A stretch of DNA of 11,837 nucleotides from Bacteroidota bacterium (GTDB taxonomy: Bacteria > Bacteroidota > Bacteroidia > NS11-12g > UBA955), in the NCBI GenBank assembly GCA_005788145.1, contig SXYY01000008.1, positions 1 to 11,837 of the forward strand. Reading direction: 5' to 3'. The notes below the pieces were generated by a model that ran no database searches, was not told the origin of the DNA, and saw nothing but the letters and a program-made list of their open reading frames with translations. Within the stretch, counting starts at the first letter, position 1, and each line of letters begins with the position of its first letter. The translations under genes were made by a program, and so were the position numbers. Positions 7,189 through 11,837 of this stretch are shown piece by piece.

Positions 7189-8463
7189 TTATAACCGTGC
7201 ATTTACCAATTCACGGGGTAAAATTGCTTTTAAATCATAGATCACGCTTTTTTCATCAAGTTTCAATTGGTTGTATTTGAGTTCCCGGAATTCTTGATGA
7301 CCTACCGTAACCATAATTCCATCATATTGCATGAGGTCGTTGGTAAGTTCGATATTATACAAATCTTTAACCAAATTTGGGTTGGCATGTGGATCATAGA
7401 CATCTACATGAGCGCCGAGCTGTTTCAGTTCAAAGTACACATCGACAACTTTTGAGTTTCTCACATCGTTACAGTTTTCTTTGAATGTCATACCCAATAC
7501 AAGAATTTTTGCGTTTTGGATTCGTTTGCCGTTGGCATGAAGTAGTTTGGCCATTTTGTGTGCTACAAAAACCCCCATGTTATCGTTGACATGCCGGCCA
7601 CTGAGAATAACTTGTGGTTCATGTCCAAGTTTTTTTGCTTGGTAGGCGAGGTAATAAGGGTCAACACCAATACAATGTCCACCGACAAGGCCGGGTTTAA
7701 ACGTTAAAAAATTCCACTTGGTCGATGCTGCGGCAATTACATCATAGGTGTCAATTTCCATCTTTTCAAAGATGAGTGAAAGCTCGTTGATGAATGAAAT
7801 ATTTACATCCCGCTGTGCATTTTCGATGGCTTTGCTGGCTTCGGCCACTTTGATACTCGGCGCTTTGTGTGTGCCCGCGGTAATGACGGATTTATAGAGT
7901 TCATCCACGAAATGAGCAATTTCGGGCGTAGATCCTGACGTTACTTTGACAATTGTTTCTATGGTGTTGACTTTGTCTCCAGGATTGATTCTTTCAGGGG
8001 AATAGCCGCAAAAAAAATCTAGGTTGTAACTCAACTTGGACACGGACTCGAGGATTGGCACGCATATTTCTTCGGTGCATCCAGGGTATACTGTGGATTC
8101 AAAAATGACAATTTGTTTTGGTTGAAGGATCTTCCCCAATTGTAAACAGGCATCTTTTAATGGCAAAAGATCGGGGAGTTTTTCCTGCGTCACAGGCGTT
8201 GGCACGGTAACAATAAAAACATCGCAGTGTCTTATTAATTCAATTTGGGAAGTAAAAATCAACTGTTTGGATGCTGTCAATGCATTTAATTGGTCTGCAG
8301 AAATTGTTTCTGTTATGTCCTCAAAATTTTGTAGGTCCTCTATGCGTTTTGCATCGATATCAAACCCCGTGGTCGGGTATTTCTTGGCGAATGTAATGGC
8401 CAAGGGAAGGCCCACATATCCGAGGCCAATGATACAAATTTTGGTATTTGGGTTTAGAACCAT
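7189..8463 (-). CDS. Nucleotide-sugar dehydrogenase (UDP-HexNAc/UDP-glucose 6-dehydrogenase family, WbpO/TviB-like)
   Basis: NAD-dependent enzyme that oxidises C6 of a UDP-sugar twice to give a UDP-uronic acid for surface polysaccharide. The 424-residue product has an N-terminal Rossmann motif (IGLGYVGLPLA, 12-22) and VTVPTPV. The central block VAEASKAIENAQRDVNI contains Lys211. Catalytic Cys264 lies in GLVGGHCIGVDPYYLA, and the C-terminal domain contains ILVLGMTFKENCNDVRNSK. The wording of the last two blocks is closest to the WbpO/TviB type, which acts on UDP-GalNAc or UDP-GlcNAc; the exact substrate is inference. The ATG at 8463 is chosen over a TTG at 8472; it overlaps the end of the glycosyltransferase gene by ten bases, which suggests translational coupling. 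GC content is well below that of its neighbours. Confidence 0.93.
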   Translation of the reverse strand: MVLNPNTKICIIGLGYVGLPLAITFAKKYPTTGFDIDAKRIEDLQNFEDITETISADQLNALTASKQLIFTSQIELIRHCDVFIVTVPTPVTQEKLPDLLPLKDACLQLGKILQPKQIVIFESTVYPGCTEEICVPILESVSKLSYNLDFFCGYSPERINPGDKVNTIETIVKVTSGSTPEIAHFVDELYKSVITAGTHKAPSIKVAEASKAIENAQRDVNISFINELSLIFEKMEIDTYDVIAAASTKWNFLTFKPGLVGGHCIGVDPYYLAYQAKKLGHEPQVILSGRHVNDNMGVFVAHKMAKLLHANGKRIQNAKILVLGMTFKENCNDVRNSKVVDVYFELKQLGAHVDVYDPHANPNLVKDLYNIELTNDLMQYDGIMVTVGHQEFRELKYNQLKLDEKSVIYDLKAILPRELVNARL

Positions 8464-9467
8464 TGGGACCAAGTTTTCTTCAGTTTAAGGAAATAGCCCC
8501 CAACAATCGAATTGTTAAGGGCTCCGCTAAGTTCCTTGATTAATACTGGATTTGCGGTGATCACAAATTTATTTTTTGTTTTGTCAAATTCGCGATGGGC
8601 TTTAACGATTTGTGGAATGTGAGACCACTTGCCTTGCAGCAGAAAGAAAACGCCGGCGAGGCCATCGAGCAGTTTGCGGGTGAAAATTCGGGCCAACTTC
8701 TCGCTGGGATGTAGGTTTTTATGCAACATCAGCAAGTTGTTGCGGAAATTGAGAAAGGTTTTGTACGGACTTTGGTTGGAGAGGGTGGCGCCGCCAATAT
8801 GAAACACGCGGGAGGTGGGGCAAGACCAAATGCTGTATCCCATAAGTTGGAGTCGCCAGCACAAATCGATTTCTTCCATGTGGGCGAAAAAAGCCAGATC
8901 CAAGCCGGCGGATCGTTCCCAGGCTTCGCGCTTGATGAATAAGGCTGCGCCGGACGCCCAAAAAATGGGCATCGGTTCGTTGTATTGTCCCTGGTTGTAT
9001 TCAACGTTGCCAAAAATCCGACCCCGACAAAACGGATACCCGTATTTGTCGATGAATCCGCCGGCTGCGCCGGCGTATTCGAATTTGTTGCGCTCGTAAT
9101 AATCTATGAGGTGCGGCTGCGCCGCACCCAAATCCGGGTGTTGCGCAACCAATTCCAGCAATGGCGAAAGCCATTGCTCATCGGGCTCCGCATCGGAATT
9201 CAACAACACAAAATAATCCTCGGTGCACTGCTTCAACGCCTCGTTGTATCCACCCGCATAACCCGTATTCTCGGATAGCTGAATGAAACGGATTTCGGGG
9301 TAATGGCCCGACATGAAATCCGCACTTCCGTCGGTGGAAGCGTTGTCGACCACTGTGATCGTAGCCCCGGGATACTGACTGTTCCGAATCACCGTCGGCA
9401 AGCACTGCTGCAACAGGTTGCGGGTGTTGAAATTCAGGATGACAATATTGATGGTTGGGGAGGACAT
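8454..9467 (-). CDS. Family 2 glycosyltransferase (rhamnosyltransferase-like)
   Basis: GT-A fold enzyme that transfers a sugar from a nucleotide donor to a growing surface glycan. The 337-residue product opens with NIVILNFNTRNLL (7-19), followed by VVDNASTDGS for the nucleotide and then ENTGYAGGYNEAL. The metal-binding acidic motif is NSDAE, with Asp92 and Glu94. The acceptor-side motif HMEEIDLCWRLQLMGY is typical of the WcaA/rhamnosyltransferase-like branch. A hydrophobic patch near the C-terminus (LLDGLAGVFFLL) may associate with the membrane. The ATG at 9467 is chosen because homology-like sequence begins there; the longer frame up to 9572 would overlap the preceding gene and adds a basic, proline-rich, unfamily-like leader. 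Donor and acceptor are unknown. Its last ~140 bases share the low GC content of the dehydrogenase gene. Confidence 0.92.
   Translation of the reverse strand: MSSPTINIVILNFNTRNLLQQCLPTVIRNSQYPGATITVVDNASTDGSADFMSGHYPEIRFIQLSENTGYAGGYNEALKQCTEDYFVLLNSDAEPDEQWLSPLLELVAQHPDLGAAQPHLIDYYERNKFEYAGAAGGFIDKYGYPFCRGRIFGNVEYNQGQYNEPMPIFWASGAALFIKREAWERSAGLDLAFFAHMEEIDLCWRLQLMGYSIWSCPTSRVFHIGGATLSNQSPYKTFLNFRNNLLMLHKNLHPSEKLARIFTRKLLDGLAGVFFLLQGKWSHIPQIVKAHREFDKTKNKFVITANPVLIKELSGALNNSIVGGYFLKLKKTWSQWF
8943..9124. repeat. Three copies of GGCTGCGCCG within the glycosyltransferase gene
   Basis: GGCTGCGCCG occurs at 8943-8952, 9063-9072 and 9115-9124. The second and third lie in short perfect hairpins around a TGC loop: CCGGC/GCCGG at 9061-9073 and GGTGCGGC/GCCGCACC at 9110-9128. 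The first two encode Gly-Ala-Ala in the same reading frame, while the third is read in a different frame, so protein sequence alone does not explain all three. This may still be chance in a GC-rich gene. Confidence 0.4.
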
Positions 9468-9486
9468 GGAAAGATCGGGTGGGGTG

Positions 9487-9891
9487 TTATTGGGCGGCCG
9501 CGGCGGAACTTGTTCCGACGGCCGCCCCGCCGTTCTTGAATTGATGAAACACAAACTGCGGCTCCGGCGCAACCATCAAAAATACGCAACACCGAGATTT
9601 GGGATTTCCGTACGCCTTCAAAAATGCACCCAATCGCTCCTTCTGCAAAATGCCCAACTCCAAAAATCGCTCTATCGTTGTCGCGTTGATCGAAAATGGG
9701 AAACCAAACTCGTCGCGGTCCACAATCATCTCGCCAATCTTCGCTTGCTCCTGGTGCGCCACATACAACGGATGCTCCGTGAAGCCACCATCGACCATGT
9801 CGGTGCTCACCTCCAACAAAAAATCATTCAACTCGCCCAATTGGGCCTCCAAAGATTTTAATTGGGATTCTACGATGGGATCAATCGACAT
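9487..9891 (-). CDS. Protein of unknown function, 134 residues
   Basis: I do not recognise this family. The ATG at 9891 (MSIDPIVESQLKSLEAQL) lies ten bases after the stop of the upstream gene; an in-frame TTG at 9915 would overlap that gene and is less likely. The product appears soluble, with no signal peptide or membrane segment. Residues 1-35 are predicted amphipathic helix. The middle holds HPLYVAHQEQAKIGEMIVDRDEFGFPF and a second helical part, TTIERFLELGILQKERLGAFLKAYG. The strand-like CCVFLMVAPEPQFVFHQF ends the likely domain. The last dozen residues (VGTSSAAAAQ) are low complexity and are encoded by a long hairpin. It sits between a T9SS cargo gene and a glycosyltransferase gene, 19 bases before the latter, so it probably belongs to that operon. 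Confidence 0.75.
   Translation of the reverse strand: MSIDPIVESQLKSLEAQLGELNDFLLEVSTDMVDGGFTEHPLYVAHQEQAKIGEMIVDRDEFGFPFSINATTIERFLELGILQKERLGAFLKAYGNPKSRCCVFLMVAPEPQFVFHQFKNGGAAVGTSSAAAAQ
9492..9527. repeat. Long GC-rich inverted repeat (hairpin) at the 3' end of the 134-residue gene
   Basis: The outer arms GGGCGGCCG (9492-9500) and CGGCCGCCC (9519-9527) are perfect complements. Inside them CGGAAC (9504-9509) and GTTCCG (9512-9517) form a second stem around a TT loop. Only CGG against A is left unpaired between the two. No U-rich tract follows in the operon direction (- strand continues AATAACACC), so it is not a standard intrinsic terminator. It could act as an RNA-processing or attenuating stem, or be a small inserted palindromic element. 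Confidence 0.7.
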
Positions 9892-9901
9892 TCCGCTTTT
9901 C

Positions 9902-11837
9902 TTAGTGCTGAACAATGAATTTCGAAGTTAATGTGCGATTTGCAACTTCAACCCGCAAAAAGTAACTGCCATTCTTCAGCGTCCGCGTGTCGACAAAACC
10001 GCCATCGCCCAGCAGGCCATTCGAAACTTCTCTGCCGCCCAAATCCATCACCGAATACCGCGCACCAAATAAATCCATCGCACTGCTCACACGCAACCCA
10101 TCGCTGCTGGGGTTGGGATAAATCTTCGCCTGTAGGCGACCATCTCCGCCAAAACCACGAACACCCACCTTTGGCGCTGTCAACTTAATCGCAAACATCC
10201 CCCGTCCGTGCGTAAATGCAAACAACGTCCGATCCTCGCGCATCTTCACCTCGTGAACCGCCACATTCGGCATTCGGTAGTCCTTCTGCCAAGTTTTCCC
10301 GCTATCGATGGTGTAATACAACCCGAAATCAGTCCCTGCAAAGAACACCGCATCCGGATTCGCTGGATCCACCGCCAACATATTCACCGGCAAGCCCGGA
10401 GGCAAATCGCCCGAAATATTCTTCCACACCGGCTTGTTCGTGATTGAATCCAACCCCGTTACCCGCCATGCACGCGGCTGGTTGCTGATGTTCGACATCG
10501 CCACATACAACACATAGGGATCGTTCGGGTGCACGTGCATTCCCTTGATATTGTCGTTCGTTACCGCCGTGGGTACGCTGCTGTTGTAATTCACTTCCTT
10601 GCCCACGAGGGTGGTTGCCGCCTTTTCAATCTTGTATAATTGCGAGCCCGTTCCACCAAAATAGACCACCGGATTTTCCTGTCTGGAAATGCCTATCGCC
10701 TTGATGCCCGCGCGAATGCTCAGGTTTAACTTCGTCCAGCTGCTGCCCATATCCGTTGTGCGATACAACCCCTTGTTGGTGCGGTAATACACTTGGTATT
10801 GATCCATGGGATTCATCTCATACAGGTTGATGAAATCCACCACATCGGTCGCGAAAGCTGGGTCGGTGATGTTGGTAGCCCAGCTGGGTGCGGTCGGACT
10901 AAAACTCTTCATTACGTGAATGGCCGCATTTTGGTAGCTCATGTAAGCGATGCTTCCGTCTTGCAAGCCGATGTGACAGTATGCACCATCGCCCCCGAAG
11001 AACGACTGACTCACGAAGGGCTGTCGCGCCACATGGGTGCCGTTGTCTTGTGCTCCGGCAATCGCCACCAATCCGTTTGGACCGTAAGCGCCAGCATAAA
11101 ATTGGGTTACGCGGTAGCCATTGTTGAGGTTGGCCATGATTTCTGTGCTGTTCCAGCGGTATCTGTACATTCCTCCATCGGTTCCCACCACAAATTCGTT
11201 GGTGGTTTTTGGTAGGTAGGCGAAGGAATGGTGGTCTGAATGTCCTACAGTGAGGCTGGTCCACGTGGTGCCTCCATCGAGTGATCGTACCAATTTCACG
11301 CCGCCGCAAACGATGGCATTGGAATCGTTGGGATGCGCACCAAACAGCAGGCAATAGGCTTGGTAACTGGCTCCTGCGCCGCCCGGGGCCGTTTTCTTCG
11401 TCCATGTACGTCCACCATCGCTGCTTTTGTAAAGGGCGACGGGTGTGGCATCGAAGGCAAAACCCTCAAACACGGCATAAACTACGTTGGGGAATTTGGC
11501 GGGACTGGCGAGTTGTATCCGGCGGTAAGAACCTGATCCCGGGGCATTGGGGAAGCTGATGATTTTGAAGGTACCGGGTTTTCCGAGCGAATCAGAGGCC
11601 ACAACTTGCGACATGTGGAGGGTGGCAATGACACGGTTGTTGGGCAGGCAAAGGATGTCGGTAACTTGTTTGTTACCCCCTGCATACACATTGGTGAAGG
11701 TGGTGCCACCATCGGTTGAGCGATACAATCCGTTGGTTTGGGTACCCACGAAGAGGGTTTGCGAATCGTCTTTGGCGTGTTCGATATCCCATATTTCTTG
11801 GAAGCCGGCCGTTTTTGCAGAGCTGGTAATTTGATTA
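9902..11837 (-). CDS. Secreted Asp-box (BNR/VPS10-like) beta-propeller protein with T9SS type A sorting domain, 5' end outside the window
   Basis: The frame stays open to the window edge, so the true start is beyond 11837; the GTG at 11749 (FVGTQTNG) is internal. The 644 visible residues carry five Asp-boxes of the SxDxGxTW type: STDGGTTF (40-47), SSDGGRTW (138-145), SLDGGTTW (185-192), TTDMGSSW (360-367) and TIDSGKTW (509-516). These occur in sialidase-, sortilin- and photosynthesis-stability-like propellers. FTHGRGMFAIKL closes the propeller. From about 571, KIYPNPSSDGLRV through GSYFLRVEV to SKFIVQH is a type A T9SS C-terminal domain, which directs export across the outer membrane and is then cleaved. 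No sialidase catalytic residues can be assigned, so binding or surface function is as likely as hydrolysis. It is the upstream member of a four-gene - strand set. Confidence 0.9.
   Translation of the reverse strand, partial: NQITSSAKTAGFQEIWDIEHAKDDSQTLFVGTQTNGLYRSTDGGTTFTNVYAGGNKQVTDILCLPNNRVIATLHMSQVVASDSLGKPGTFKIISFPNAPGSGSYRRIQLASPAKFPNVVYAVFEGFAFDATPVALYKSSDGGRTWTKKTAPGGAGASYQAYCLLFGAHPNDSNAIVCGGVKLVRSLDGGTTWTSLTVGHSDHHSFAYLPKTTNEFVVGTDGGMYRYRWNSTEIMANLNNGYRVTQFYAGAYGPNGLVAIAGAQDNGTHVARQPFVSQSFFGGDGAYCHIGLQDGSIAYMSYQNAAIHVMKSFSPTAPSWATNITDPAFATDVVDFINLYEMNPMDQYQVYYRTNKGLYRTTDMGSSWTKLNLSIRAGIKAIGISRQENPVVYFGGTGSQLYKIEKAATTLVGKEVNYNSSVPTAVTNDNIKGMHVHPNDPYVLYVAMSNISNQPRAWRVTGLDSITNKPVWKNISGDLPPGLPVNMLAVDPANPDAVFFAGTDFGLYYTIDSGKTWQKDYRMPNVAVHEVKMREDRTLFAFTHGRGMFAIKLTAPKVGVRGFGGDGRLQAKIYPNPSSDGLRVSSAMDLFGARYSVMDLGGREVSNGLLGDGGFVDTRTLKNGSYFLRVEVANRTLTSKFIVQH

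Noticed and set aside
9468..9572. N-terminal extension of the glycosyltransferase
   Set aside because: It overlaps the preceding gene including the hairpin, is basic and proline-rich, and the family fold begins right after the ATG at 9467.
9931..11559. Long open frames on the + strand opposite the T9SS gene
   Set aside because: They are antisense shadows of a gene with clear domain motifs and lack recognisable protein features.
9902..11837. Calling the Asp-box protein a sialidase
   Set aside because: Asp-boxes are structural and occur in many propellers; no arginine triad or other catalytic set could be assigned.

Overview
The window looks like chromosomal DNA of a member of the Bacteroidota. 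The evidence is a C-terminal type IX secretion (T9SS) sorting domain, an Omp28-family lipoprotein, start codons without Shine-Dalgarno sequences, and promoter elements resembling the phylum's TTG / TAnnTTTG pattern. The genus cannot be told from what is visible. Gene density is very high, and no gene-free stretch reaches 300 bases. No RNA genes, CRISPR arrays, insertion sequences or phage genes were seen.

Left part (1-3740, + strand): the end of an unidentified gene, then ftsK (DNA translocase) and, 12 bases later, lolA (lipoprotein carrier). A strong palindromic terminator lies between lolA and the convergent sucD. Middle part (3763-7182): sucD and a glutathione-peroxidase-like lipoprotein on the - strand, then a divergent pair on the + strand consisting of an Omp28-like lipoprotein with a CxxC motif and a XerC/D-type tyrosine recombinase. 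FtsK and Xer act together in chromosome dimer resolution in other bacteria; here they lie about 3.3 kb apart in separate transcription units.

Right part (7189-11837, - strand): four genes read toward the left with gaps or overlaps of 19 bases or less. They are a secreted Asp-box beta-propeller protein with a T9SS signal (its 5' end lies beyond the window), an unidentified 134-residue protein, a family 2 glycosyltransferase and a UDP-sugar dehydrogenase. This looks like a surface-protein plus surface-glycan operon. The dehydrogenase and the last ~140 bases of the glycosyltransferase gene are clearly AT-richer than what surrounds them.

Most genes belong to well-known families. I see no complete undescribed system. 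The points most worth a second look are the recurrent GTTATTTTCG start-proximal motif, the GC junction inside the glycosyltransferase gene, the long hairpin that forms the end of the 134-residue protein's gene, the divergent pair of thiol-type lipoproteins, and a C-to-G drift in codon choice along the two longest genes.
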